A DNA stretch of 64,000 bases, taken from NCBI GenBank assembly GCA_020633955.1, contig JACKCP010000002.1:62001-126000 (forward strand), given 5' to 3'. How positions within the stretch are numbered: the first letter of the stretch is position 1; every line of letters starts with the position of its first letter. Both the position numbers and the translations under genes were made by a program. Of this stretch, positions 27,410-36,552 are shown piece after piece. The stretch is from Desulfobacteraceae bacterium (GTDB lineage Bacteria; Desulfobacterota; Desulfobacteria; Desulfobacterales; JACKCP01). Below the pieces are notes generated by a model. That model did not search any database. It was given only the letters and a program-made list of their open reading frames with translations, and was not told where the DNA came from.

Positions 27410-29041
27410 ATGGAACAAACAAATACCACCCTCCCAAAAGACTATGAAGGAAGGCTTTTATTTGAAGATAAATCTTCATATCTGAAAGAAAGCCTTTGCT
27501 CATATATAAACAGACTTAAGTCTATAAACGAATTTCTAGTCCCTGCAATTTTATATATTTCTGCCTGGGAAACAGGAAAAAATGAAATATGGTACGAATA
27601 TGCAGGAGATAATTTCAAGGATCTTTTTTCTTCAGATATAAAAAATCTGCCTTCAATATTTAGAAGCTGTGTATCAGACAGAAAAACCTATACCAGAAAT
27701 CAGAATAACGTAACAATACATACCCAAAACAGGGCCCTTCTTCTAAAGAAAAAATTTACAATCCGAAATGAGACTGAAAGCTCCGGCTTTAATGAAGCAG
27801 TATACAAAATCAATCATAAAAATGATACTTTCTGGCTTAAAGACCAGGCTTTTGTGATTCCTTTTCCAAATGACCAAATCACAATTTCAATCGGGAATCT
27901 TACAAACGTCACCAAGGAAATGGAGGCAGAAGAAGAAAGAAAAAAAACAGAGGAGAAACTTAAAAAAAAGGAAAAAATTTTAAGATCTCTTTTTAACAAT
28001 TCATATGATTCAGTAATTGTAACTGATATTGAAGGCAATATTATTGACTGTAATGAAGTTGCTCAAAAAACATTTGGACTTTCCAGAAAGGAAATGCTCC
28101 AAAAAAGATATTATGATTTCATAATCCCGGAAGAAAAAAAGAAAGTGATAAGTGAAATCAGTGAAATAATTGACAAGAAAAATATCAGAACAGAAGCAAC
28201 CATTCAAAAAAATGACTCAACACAGACAAGAGTAGAAGTCAGTATTGTCAGAATAGACAATGAACCTCCGGTTGTTCAGGCCTTTATCAGGGATATTTCA
28301 CAAAGAATTGCCCTCGAAAGGGAAAAAATAAAAACAAGCAAATTCAGACTGGTTTCCACTATGGCAACAGGTATTACACACGATATAAACAATATTCTTT
28401 CCATAGTTCTTGGCAATCTTTCCCTGGCTGCCATAGAAGCCTCAAAAACCGAGAACCAGAGTATATTAAAAATAATTGAGCGAATTGAAAATGCTGCAAC
28501 ACACCTTGAAACAATGACAAAAAAATTTTTAAAATTCTCTGATATTTCATTAATATTTAAAAACCAGGTAGAAATAGAAAAATTTTTTTTAAAATTTATT
28601 GAAAAATACAAGGACGTATCATTTAGAATTAATACTTCTGATAATCTCAAGTACTTCAATATAAATGTTCCCATCTTTGAGCCCGCAATTGATTCTGTAA
28701 TTGAAAACTCTGTTGAAGCAATGGAAGATCTTAAAGAAAAAATAATTGAGATAAACATTTCATCTCAATCTATCAAAGAAAGTTCAGATCTAAAACAAAA
28801 GCTTATCAGGGAAGGAAATTACATCAAAATCCAGATAAAGGATTTTGGGAGAGGAATCGAACCAAAGAATATTGAAAGAATTTTTGACCCATATTTTTCC
28901 ACAAAACCACTTTCATCCAAAAAAGGCACAGGACTTGGACTTACCAATGCATTTACAGCAATAAAACAGCATAACGGATTTATTGAAGTAAAATCAAAAG
29001 AAAATATAATGACAAATTTTATAATTTATATTCCGGAATAA
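27410..29041 (+). CDS. PAS-domain sensor histidine kinase (soluble)
   Basis: A 543-residue kinase without membrane helices. It has an N-terminal sensory region (1-165), a coiled coil (EAEEERKKTEEKLKKKEKIL near 170-190), a PAS domain (about 190-305; FNNSYDSVIVTDIEGNIIDCN), an H-box with the phospho-accepting histidine in GITHDINN near 324, an N-box (ENSVEAMED) and G-boxes (KDFGRGIE, GTGLGLTN). The missing membrane segments suggest a cytoplasmic signal. No response regulator is adjacent. The next gene starts 3 nt after this stop. Confidence 0.9.
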   Translation: MEQTNTTLPKDYEGRLLFEDKSSYLKESLCSYINRLKSINEFLVPAILYISAWETGKNEIWYEYAGDNFKDLFSSDIKNLPSIFRSCVSDRKTYTRNQNNVTIHTQNRALLLKKKFTIRNETESSGFNEAVYKINHKNDTFWLKDQAFVIPFPNDQITISIGNLTNVTKEMEAEEERKKTEEKLKKKEKILRSLFNNSYDSVIVTDIEGNIIDCNEVAQKTFGLSRKEMLQKRYYDFIIPEEKKKVISEISEIIDKKNIRTEATIQKNDSTQTRVEVSIVRIDNEPPVVQAFIRDISQRIALEREKIKTSKFRLVSTMATGITHDINNILSIVLGNLSLAAIEASKTENQSILKIIERIENAATHLETMTKKFLKFSDISLIFKNQVEIEKFFLKFIEKYKDVSFRINTSDNLKYFNINVPIFEPAIDSVIENSVEAMEDLKEKIIEINISSQSIKESSDLKQKLIREGNYIKIQIKDFGRGIEPKNIERIFDPYFSTKPLSSKKGTGLGLTNAFTAIKQHNGFIEVKSKENIMTNFIIYIPE

Positions 29042-29044
29042 AAA

Positions 29045-29242
29045 ATGAAAAATCTAAAAAATATGACTCTTCTTGATATAATGTCCAAATGGGAAAAAAC
29101 AGAGCAAGTTATAAAATCATATGACGAAAAAGCAGGAACATGTCTTTGCTGCAACCATCTTTTTGATACTTTAGATCATGTATGCACTACCTATAAAATC
29201 CCCCTTGATGAAATTAAGAAAAAAATTGAATTAGTTATTTAG
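29045..29242 (+). CDS. DUF1858-like redox-disulfide domain protein
   Basis: A 65-residue protein made of a single small helical domain. TLLDIMSKWEKTEQVIKSY and the CLCC pair near 34-37 followed by a helix match the DUF1858 family, which is found alone or attached to hybrid-cluster and related redox proteins and carries a CxxC-type disulfide. It lies directly behind the soluble PAS kinase gene and could serve as its redox partner. Its TAG stop codon lies in the first bases of an R1 repeat. Confidence 0.75.
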   Translation: MKNLKNMTLLDIMSKWEKTEQVIKSYDEKAGTCLCCNHLFDTLDHVCTTYKIPLDEIKKKIELVI

Positions 29243-29378
29243 AGGCTGAACAAAAGCGGTATTTTTTATAAATTCCTGAGTCAGATTCAATTTAACACTA
29301 GGAATAAACAAAGTATGCTGAAGGTTCAACTTTTCATATCCCGTAAATGAACAAAGAGTCTGGTTTTCGGCAAATCCC
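29241..29378 (+). repeat. dispersed hairpin repeat R1, copy B
   Basis: The second member of the R1 family, co-oriented with the upstream gene. It begins AGAGGCTGAAC, supplying the last two bases of that gene's TAG stop. It shares GAGTCAGATTCAA, CTTTTCAT, CGTAAATGAACAAAG and GGTTTTCGGC with the other copies. The CTTTTCAT and ATGAACAAAG blocks can pair. It is the most diverged copy. The remaining bases to the cysM start contain no gene. Confidence 0.6.
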
Positions 29379-29500
29379 TTTTTAAGTGCCAGGAATAATG
29401 AAATCATTCAAGGTCAGGCGCAAAAATTATTTACTTAGTTTATGAATCTGCTATATAGCCTTTTCTAATATTGGTACTAAATTTAACCTGAAAGAAAATC

Positions 29501-30418
29501 ATGAGTATTCTTGACGCCATTGGCAATACACCGATTGTGGAACTTAAAAATATCTGGAGTACAGATAAGACAGGAATCAGAATCCTTGTCAAACTTGAAG
29601 GTGCAAACCCTGCAGGTTCAGTAAAGGACAGGCCTGCCTATTACATGCTGAAAAAAGCCTGTGAAAGCGGTCTTCTTACCAGAGACAAAACAATTCTTGA
29701 ACCAACATCCGGAAACACAGGTATTGGGATGGCAATGGTTGCCGCAGCAATGGGCTTTTCCATTAAACTTACCCTGCCAGCCTGTGTAAGCATAGAAAGA
29801 AGATCAATTCTAATTGCCATGGGTGCAGAACTTGAACTTACTCCCGGAAGTGAAAAGACAGATGGTGCAATAGCAAGGGCCAATCATATAATTGAAAACC
29901 ATCCTGATAAATACTACATGCCAAATCAGTTTAAAAATGAAGCAAACTTCATGGCACATTACCATTCCACAGGACCTGAAATTGTTAAACAGACAAATGG
30001 TGAAGCTGATCTTTTTGTAGCTGGAATGGGGACCACAGGAACCTTGATGGGCTGCTCAAAATATTTCAGAGACAAAAATCCCAAAACAAAAGTTCTTGGA
30101 ATTGAGCCGGAAGAAGGCCACAGAATTCAGGGACTGAAAAATATGAAGGAAGCTATTGTTCCTGAAATCTATAACCCTAAACTCCTTGACCATAAAATAT
30201 ACTGCAATGACAGGGATGCATTCAACACTGTAAGGGAACTTGCCCTTTGTGAAGGAATTTTCTGCGGAATAAGCAGTGGTGCAGCATTATGGGGAGCTAT
30301 GGAAGCTGCAAAAGACATGAAGAAAGGCTCAACAATTGTTGCCCTTTTGCCTGACAGAGGAGACAGATACCTTTCCACAGAAGTTTTCAGAAGTGTTTGC
30401 GCCAACTGTCCTCCATAA
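29501..30418 (+). CDS. cysM: cysteine synthase (CysM-type O-acetylserine sulfhydrylase)
   Basis: A 305-residue PLP enzyme that makes cysteine from O-acetylserine (or a related donor) and sulfide. The PLP lysine is in NPAGSVKDRPA near 43, the substrate loop is TSGNTG near 69 and the phosphate-binding loop is GMGTTGTLMG near 178. NQFKNEANFMAHYHSTGPEI and the C-terminal CANCPP are more like CysM than CysK. Normal length. It is a monocistronic gene following an R1 repeat. There is no T-box or SAM-type leader upstream. Confidence 0.92.
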   Translation: MSILDAIGNTPIVELKNIWSTDKTGIRILVKLEGANPAGSVKDRPAYYMLKKACESGLLTRDKTILEPTSGNTGIGMAMVAAAMGFSIKLTLPACVSIERRSILIAMGAELELTPGSEKTDGAIARANHIIENHPDKYYMPNQFKNEANFMAHYHSTGPEIVKQTNGEADLFVAGMGTTGTLMGCSKYFRDKNPKTKVLGIEPEEGHRIQGLKNMKEAIVPEIYNPKLLDHKIYCNDRDAFNTVRELALCEGIFCGISSGAALWGAMEAAKDMKKGSTIVALLPDRGDRYLSTEVFRSVCANCPP

Positions 30419-30560
30419 TTTTACAGATTAGATTTATTCTTTATTTCAATGACTGGAATTTTTACAGTTTTATTTTTTGTTTTAGCAGACAAATCCGAGT
30501 TTTTATGCTAATGAAACCCTGATAAAATTCTAATATATTTTATTCAGGAACATAAAAACT

Positions 30561-31625
30561 ATGTCGGAAATTGAAAATTTATCAGAAGAAATTAAATTAT
30601 TCCTTGAAACAAAGACTGCAGACCCAAAAAATTTTTTTGGAAAGATCTTTTCAAAATACTGCTCAAAGCACGCTCTTTCCCATGAATTTGGCGGTATTGG
30701 CGGGCAGTTCAGTGATATTTATAAATTTACCAGAGAAACTACAAGCCAGACTGCAAATATAGGGATTTCACTATCCATTTTAATAAATATGCTCATTTTG
30801 AAAATAATCTCACTGTATGGAAACAATTACCAAAAAGAAAAATATTTAAAAAATGCCATAGAAAAAGGATTAATATTTTCCTTTGCAGTTTCTGAGCCTC
30901 AAGCTGGCCCGCACCCTAAATTTTTAAAATCCTGTGCTGAAAAAAAGGCAGATGATTATTTCCTGAGCGGTGAAAAAACATTTACAACCAATGCTCCTGT
31001 TTGCGATTTTGCACTTATTATTGCCATAACTTCAGTTGACGACAAAAAAAGATACTCAGCTTTTTTCATGCCTTCTGAAAATGATAATGTCTGGATAGAA
31101 GAAATTAAAAATCTTCCTTTTTTTAAGGACTGCCCTCATGGAACAATAGGATTTGACAGTTTTAAAGTAAGTGAAAATGAAATTTTTGGAGAAAAAAATA
31201 AAGCCTACGATCAGATTGTAATGAGTTTCAGAAAGTTTGAAGATATTTTAATGGCTGGCCCTGTTTTAGGTGCAATGGAATATTTAATTCACTCAATTCT
31301 AAGAAAAAATAAAAATCTGGACAGCAATGATTTCTACTATGAAACAGGTGCAATTATCGCCAGCATAAAGTCACTTGATTTTCTTTGTGAAAAAGCCTGT
31401 GAAGAACTTGAAACAAGCAAAAACACAACTGAGTTTATCCATCTTTTTTTCAGGGAAGAAATCAAATCTTTAATTGAAAGAATTGAAAATTTATGCCAGA
31501 TTTTTCAACTAAATTTTGATAGCAATGAAAAACAAATTATGGAGGATCTTTCAGGTTCAGGAAAAATCGCTTTTAAAGCAGCCTGGAATAAACTTGTCAA
31601 ACTAGCAAAAAACGAAAGCTTATAA
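30561..31625 (+). CDS. acyl-CoA-dehydrogenase-like protein, shortened and divergent
   Basis: A 354-residue member of the acyl-CoA dehydrogenase fold. The central beta domain is readable (FAVSEPQAGPHP near 113, SGEKTFTTNAPVCDFALIIA near 135, then a helical bundle from about 220). It is shorter than the usual length of about 380, and I could not place the catalytic glutamate or the C-terminal FAD-contacting motif, so activity is doubtful. GGAAC precedes the ATG. It overlaps the next gene by 1 nt and heads a chain of overlapping genes ending at YgiQ. Confidence 0.75.
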   Translation: MSEIENLSEEIKLFLETKTADPKNFFGKIFSKYCSKHALSHEFGGIGGQFSDIYKFTRETTSQTANIGISLSILINMLILKIISLYGNNYQKEKYLKNAIEKGLIFSFAVSEPQAGPHPKFLKSCAEKKADDYFLSGEKTFTTNAPVCDFALIIAITSVDDKKRYSAFFMPSENDNVWIEEIKNLPFFKDCPHGTIGFDSFKVSENEIFGEKNKAYDQIVMSFRKFEDILMAGPVLGAMEYLIHSILRKNKNLDSNDFYYETGAIIASIKSLDFLCEKACEELETSKNTTEFIHLFFREEIKSLIERIENLCQIFQLNFDSNEKQIMEDLSGSGKIAFKAAWNKLVKLAKNESL

Positions 31626-31993
31626 TGTTCAGAGCCGAGATAAACACAGAAAAAAACAGACTGTATCTTTACCTTGGAAACATTGAAGAAAAGGAAGATT
31701 TCAGCCAGGCTGTCTCCGAAACAGAACGACTGGTCCGCTTTTTAAAGCAGGGATTTACATGTATTTCAGACCTGCGGGGCTTTACCTTTACAGACAATGA
31801 TCATTATTTCATGCAGTCAATTCAGGAAACATTATGGGATGCAGGTGTAAAACTTGTCATAAGAGTTATTGATGAAAAAAGCATAAAAACCTTTTGTTTT
31901 GAAAAAAAAAGTCTTGTCTGGCCTGGATATCAGCTTGAAACTGCATTCACAATAGAGGAAGCTGAAATTATCCTTTCAAGAATAGGTTTATGA
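31625..31993 (+). CDS. hypothetical protein, STAS-like
   Basis: A 122-residue cytoplasmic protein with alternating strands and helices. The order strand, helix (EDFSQAVSETERLVRFL), strand (FTCISDLRGF), helix and strand (VKLVIRVID) resembles SpoIIAA/STAS-type domains, but the assignment is only by eye. The ATG overlaps the upstream TAA, and the stop overlaps the next ATG by 4 nt, so it is certainly translated with both neighbours. Confidence 0.65.
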   Translation: MFRAEINTEKNRLYLYLGNIEEKEDFSQAVSETERLVRFLKQGFTCISDLRGFTFTDNDHYFMQSIQETLWDAGVKLVIRVIDEKSIKTFCFEKKSLVWPGYQLETAFTIEEAEIILSRIGL

Positions 31994-32895
31994 CATCAGT
32001 TATATTTCAGATTTTTCCTGTAATAATGACTTTTTTTACAGGAATGATTTTAAGACAGTTCAAAGTTGTTTCCTCAAAGGATTCTGACTTTATTTTAAGG
32101 CTGATTTTTTATGCCGGTATCCCCTGTCTTATAATAAAGTCCTTTTACAACTCAAAAATTGAAAAGGAATTTATTTTTCTTCCGTTTACTGCTGTTTTTG
32201 TTCTTTGTTTTTCAGGACTAATTGTCCTTTTATTATCTTATCTGATGAAACCTCAGGCAAAAACAAAAGGAGCTGCAATAACCGGAGCAATGATTATGAA
32301 CACAGGTTTTTGCCTGCCATTCATTGAAACATTTTACGGCTCATCTGCTCTTATGGCTGTTTTAATTTTTGATATCGGCAATGCCTTTTTTGTTTTTACA
32401 GGAACTTTTATTATTGCTGGAAAATTTTCAGGCCAGAAAAAATTGAATCCACTTCATTTTTTAAATTTCCTTAAAAATCCTCCTCTGTTGTCAATATTAT
32501 TAATTTCCATCATTAATTTTTTTCACATTGAAATATATCCGCAACTGATGAGTTATTTTGAATTCATTTCACAAATGGTTCTTCCTTTGATAATGATTGC
32601 AATAGGAGTAAAATTTAATTTCACAGGAAAAATTTCAAAATTTTTGTTCCTTACAATATTATCAAGGATGGCAGGAGGTTTTGCAGCAGCTTTTTTTGTG
32701 CTATTATTTTTTAAAACAGACCCTTTGATAAAGGCAGGAATTTTAATTTGTTCTGCAGCCCCAATCGGTTATAATACAATAACTTTTGCAGTTTTAAAGG
32801 ATCTTGACAATGAATTTGCAGCGTCTGCAGTATCTCTTTCTGCTTTTTCAGGTCTTTTAGTATATCCTTTAGTTCATTTTTATATAATCGGGTAA
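31990..32895 (+). CDS. AEC-family (auxin efflux carrier-like) transporter
   Basis: A 301-residue integral membrane protein with about ten helices in two inverted halves. The N-terminal LRQFKVVSSKDSDFILRLIFYAGIPCLIIKSF and the C-terminal AGILICSAAPIGYNTITFAVLKDLD are the family hallmarks, with the broken-helix proline in each half. Bacterial members export or import organic acids such as malate or malonate. The substrate is not predictable here. Overlapping ATGA start with the previous gene. Confidence 0.88.
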   Translation: MTSVIFQIFPVIMTFFTGMILRQFKVVSSKDSDFILRLIFYAGIPCLIIKSFYNSKIEKEFIFLPFTAVFVLCFSGLIVLLLSYLMKPQAKTKGAAITGAMIMNTGFCLPFIETFYGSSALMAVLIFDIGNAFFVFTGTFIIAGKFSGQKKLNPLHFLNFLKNPPLLSILLISIINFFHIEIYPQLMSYFEFISQMVLPLIMIAIGVKFNFTGKISKFLFLTILSRMAGGFAAAFFVLLFFKTDPLIKAGILICSAAPIGYNTITFAVLKDLDNEFAASAVSLSAFSGLLVYPLVHFYIIG

Positions 32896-32900
32896 TAACT

Positions 32901-33410
32901 ATGCTGATTTCAAAAAGACAAAAAGAAATAATGGAAAAAATCCTTTATTATAAAAAAAAGATAAATGATGTAGACACTAAAGTTACACTTTATTTATCTG
33001 ACAAAAAAAAGTATCCCCATCCAGGGCATGAATCATTTATTGAGGAAGTAAGAAGATTTGAAAACAGGGTTCATTCCTATCCGGATAAAGACATAGGCTA
33101 TTTTCTTGACAATCTTATGGAGTCTTTGAGAATACACGAAAAAATCTGGAGGCAGAAATTTATCAACCACGAAAATAAAAGAAAAAATATTTTCAGTGAA
33201 AATGAAATTAAAGAAATATACAAATCCTTTGTTGATCAAAATGAAAAAAAAGGTGTAATTGAAAATCTGAGCTATGATCTTTTTAAAGAAAGATTTTCCA
33301 AAGCAGTAAAAATTAAATCTGAAAATCTTAGCTCAAATGAAACCCTGAAAATAAAATATACAGATAACGGACAGATCCGCCTTAAAAAGGAAAAAATTGA
33401 ACAATTCTGA
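32901..33410 (+). CDS. hypothetical charged helical protein
   Basis: A 169-residue, highly charged and lysine-rich, predicted all-helical cytoplasmic protein. It begins with a coiled-coil-like segment (RQKEIMEKILYYKKKINDV). No domain recognised. Its last 14 nt overlap the start of the YgiQ gene, which has its ribosome site inside this gene, so translation of the two is probably coupled. Confidence 0.65.
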   Translation: MLISKRQKEIMEKILYYKKKINDVDTKVTLYLSDKKKYPHPGHESFIEEVRRFENRVHSYPDKDIGYFLDNLMESLRIHEKIWRQKFINHENKRKNIFSENEIKEIYKSFVDQNEKKGVIENLSYDLFKERFSKAVKIKSENLSSNETLKIKYTDNGQIRLKKEKIEQF

Positions 33411-35085
33411 TTTCATACCTTCAACCCCTGAAGAAATTAAGCAAAAAGGCTGGGATAGTTTAGATGTAATAATAGTTACAGGAGATGCAAACATTGATTC
33501 TCCCTTTATTGGTTCTGCCATAATAGCAAGAGTTCTTTTATCAAGGGGATATAAAACTGCAATTATAGCCCAGCCAGACATAACAACTGACAAGGATATT
33601 AAAAGACTTGGCGAACCAAATCTTTTCTGGGGAGTAACAGCAGGAGCCATGGATTCAATGGTATCCAACTATACAGCATCAGGCAAAAAAAGGAACAAAG
33701 ACGATCTTACCCCCGGCGGAATAAACAACAGACGCCCTGATCTTGCCACAATTAAATACACAAATCTTATTCAAAGATATTTTAAAAATTCTGTACCTGT
33801 TGTCCTTGGTGGGATTGAAGCAAGTTTAAGAAGAATAAGTCATTTTGATTTTATTTCAAAAAAAATAAGAAGATCAATTTTATTCGATTCAAAGGCTGAT
33901 TATCTTTTGTTTGGAATGGGTGAAAAATCTATTATAGAACTGGCCGACTGCCTGAAAAATAAAATTTCTCCAATAAATATCAGAGGACTTGCATACATTT
34001 CAAAAGAAATACCCAAAGATTATGAACTTCTTCCTTCATATGAAGAAGTTTTAAAGAATAAAGATAAATTTCATGAAATGTTTCTAAAATTCTATGAAAA
34101 CAAGGAGCCCTTAAATTCAAGGGGACTGGTCCAGCTTCACAATGACAGATATCTTGTTTTAAATCCTCCCTCACTTAATCTTACACAAAAGGAACTTGAT
34201 GAAGTATATGAACTTCCTTTTACAAGAAAAGTTCATCCCTTTGATCTAAAAAAAGGGGAAGTAAGGGCTCTTGAGACAATAAACCATTCAGTTACAACTC
34301 ACAGGGGATGCTACGGAGAATGCAGTTTCTGTGCAATTGCAGTTCATCAGGGTACTACTGTAGTTTCAAGAAGTGAAGAATCCATATTAAGGGAAGTAGA
34401 AAAAATAACCAAAATGAAGACCTTCAAGGGTTACATTACAGACCTTGGAGGGCCGACTGCAAATATGTACGGGTTTGAATGCAAAAAGAAAACAGATAAG
34501 GGTTCCTGTCAGGATAAGAAATGCCTTTTCCCTGATGTTTGCAGAAATCTCAAGCCAAACCACAAAAAGCAGATCGAACTTATTGAAAAGGCAGAAAAAA
34601 TAAAGAATGTAAAAAAAATCTTTATTTCATCTGGAATAAGATATGATCTTATTCTTGAAGACCGGCAGTACGGAGAAAAATACCTGAAAAAATTAATTGA
34701 AAACAATATTTCAGGACAACTGAAAATAGCACCTGAACACTGCGACGATAAAATATTATCTCTTATGGGGAAACCAGACTCACAAACTTTAAAGGAATTC
34801 AAAGCCTTATTTGACAGGCTGTCAATAAATAAAAAACTTTTTTTGACCTATTATTTTATTGCGGCTCATCCCGGATGTACAAAAAAAGAGATGATGAACT
34901 TAAAAAAATTTTGTATAAATATATTAAAGCACTATCCTAAACAGGTTCAGATTTTTACCCCTACTCCGGGTACAATTTCAACAATGATGTACTATACTGG
35001 TAAAGATATATCTGGAAATGATATCTTTATTGCATCGGCAGATAAAGAAAAAGAAAGCCAGAAAAATATAATTTTAAAAAAATAA
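33397..35085 (+). CDS. YgiQ-family radical SAM protein
   Basis: A 562-residue radical SAM enzyme of the YgiQ/UPF0313 family. The start is TTG with an AAAAAGG ribosome site embedded in the preceding gene. An N-terminal Rossmann-like region (VTGDANIDSPFIGSA near 28; GGIEASLRRISHFD near 139) leads to the radical SAM core with the cluster motif CYGECSFC near 304-311. Two further cysteine groups (CKKKTDKGSCQDKKC near 361-375; CRN near 380) lie within the domain. The enzyme's reaction is unknown in the family. Slightly shorter than E. coli YgiQ. Confidence 0.9.
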   Translation: MNNSDFIPSTPEEIKQKGWDSLDVIIVTGDANIDSPFIGSAIIARVLLSRGYKTAIIAQPDITTDKDIKRLGEPNLFWGVTAGAMDSMVSNYTASGKKRNKDDLTPGGINNRRPDLATIKYTNLIQRYFKNSVPVVLGGIEASLRRISHFDFISKKIRRSILFDSKADYLLFGMGEKSIIELADCLKNKISPINIRGLAYISKEIPKDYELLPSYEEVLKNKDKFHEMFLKFYENKEPLNSRGLVQLHNDRYLVLNPPSLNLTQKELDEVYELPFTRKVHPFDLKKGEVRALETINHSVTTHRGCYGECSFCAIAVHQGTTVVSRSEESILREVEKITKMKTFKGYITDLGGPTANMYGFECKKKTDKGSCQDKKCLFPDVCRNLKPNHKKQIELIEKAEKIKNVKKIFISSGIRYDLILEDRQYGEKYLKKLIENNISGQLKIAPEHCDDKILSLMGKPDSQTLKEFKALFDRLSINKKLFLTYYFIAAHPGCTKKEMMNLKKFCINILKHYPKQVQIFTPTPGTISTMMYYTGKDISGNDIFIASADKEKESQKNIILKK

Positions 35086-35204
35086 CATAACCGCACCAGT
35101 TTTTGCCTTGATTTTTAATTTTTACATATTGTTACTGCCGTAAAAGCTGCTGTAGCTGAGCTTTACCATTCAACAGTTTTTAATCAAAAATAAGGGTATA
35201 AAAA

Positions 35205-36536
35205 ATGGCAAAATTTTTCCAACTTTTTATTTTAATTCCATTATTCCTGTATGTCCCCTTAAACGTTCATTCCTCCACACCAGAACCTGATAAAATTGAT
35301 TCTGGCAAGCAGTTTTTCCATAACGGAGAGATTGAAAAATCATACAAAATTTTTAAGGAACTTTTTTTTCAAAATCCAGACAACCAGACAATAAATTTTT
35401 ACCTTGGCAGGTCTGCCTTTGAACTCAATAAATTTGAAGAAGCAATCTTTGCCTATGAAAGAATGCTGATTTCAGACCCAGACCTTACAAGGGTAAAGCT
35501 TGAAATGGCAAGGGCATATATGTCTGCTGGATCAAATGAAGAAGCAAAAAGGCTCTTCAAAGAAGTGCTCACCACAAACCCGCCGGAAAATGTAAAAGAA
35601 AATGTTGAACTGATGCTGAAAAAAATAGAATCACGGGAGCAAAAGCATAAACTGTCAGGTTCAATTGAGCTGGGTTACGGGTTTGACGACAATACTTCTT
35701 CCTCACCAACCGATGAAATAATTGAAATCCCTGCTTTTTCATACCTTCCAATGAAGGTAGAAGGAGAAGAATCCGATTATTTTTTCACTTCATCTGCTGA
35801 TATCTCATATATCTACAACCTTGAATCCCAGGTTTTGAACAGATTCAAGACAAGCTTTTTTTATCAAAAAAATCTTTACAATTCAAAAAATGAACAGGAT
35901 CTTGATTTTATAAGCCTTGCATTTACTCCAAACTTTACAGTTCTTCCCGGCCTTTTCCTTGATACATCAGTAATTGGACAGCATATTAGAATTGACAGCC
36001 AGAATTATTTAAACTCTCTTGGTGCAAAATTTGATTTAAAAAAAATTATTTCAGACTCAAGCCTTATAAATCTTGGAATTTCATACTCTCAAAAAAAATA
36101 TGACAGCGATTATGAATCAAGGGACGGCTCCAGTTCAGGAGTATATATTTCATATACAAAGGGAATAAAAAATTTCCTTTTGACACCGTTTATGGATTTC
36201 GCAAAGGAATCGGCAGACTCTGACCTTTATTCCTTTAACAGACTATCAGGCGGTCTTGGCTTTTTATGGTTAATCACACAAAAAATCAATTTTTCAGGCT
36301 TTTACAGATATCAGCAGTCAGAATACGAGGAAAAAGACTCTTTATTTCTGGAAAAAAGAGAAGACAAAACAAGTTTTTTATCGGGAGACATAAAATGGAT
36401 GTGCTTTGAAAACCGTGAAAAAACACTTGCAGCTTTTCTTGGCCTTTCCCATCTGTTCATAAACAACAATTCCAATGCAGATATCTATGAATACAAAAAA
36501 AATAAAACCGCAGCCTATTTTAAAGTAAGCTTCTAA
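35205..36536 (+). CDS. TPR protein with C-terminal outer-membrane beta-barrel
   Basis: A 443-residue secreted protein. A signal peptide (about 1-24) is followed by three or more tetratricopeptide repeats (about 30-140; YKIFKELFFQNPDNQTINFYLGRSAF is partly legible as two repeat units). The rest has many alternating aromatic strands, and the last residues KVSF end in phenylalanine, as outer-membrane barrels do. The layout resembles surface-assembly proteins with periplasmic TPRs, but no specific family is claimed. First gene of a three-gene operon with FecR and the cyclase. Confidence 0.8.
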   Translation: MAKFFQLFILIPLFLYVPLNVHSSTPEPDKIDSGKQFFHNGEIEKSYKIFKELFFQNPDNQTINFYLGRSAFELNKFEEAIFAYERMLISDPDLTRVKLEMARAYMSAGSNEEAKRLFKEVLTTNPPENVKENVELMLKKIESREQKHKLSGSIELGYGFDDNTSSSPTDEIIEIPAFSYLPMKVEGEESDYFFTSSADISYIYNLESQVLNRFKTSFFYQKNLYNSKNEQDLDFISLAFTPNFTVLPGLFLDTSVIGQHIRIDSQNYLNSLGAKFDLKKIISDSSLINLGISYSQKKYDSDYESRDGSSSGVYISYTKGIKNFLLTPFMDFAKESADSDLYSFNRLSGGLGFLWLITQKINFSGFYRYQQSEYEEKDSLFLEKREDKTSFLSGDIKWMCFENREKTLAAFLGLSHLFINNNSNADIYEYKKNKTAAYFKVSF

Positions 36537-36552
36537 ACATGAGGGATAAGCA

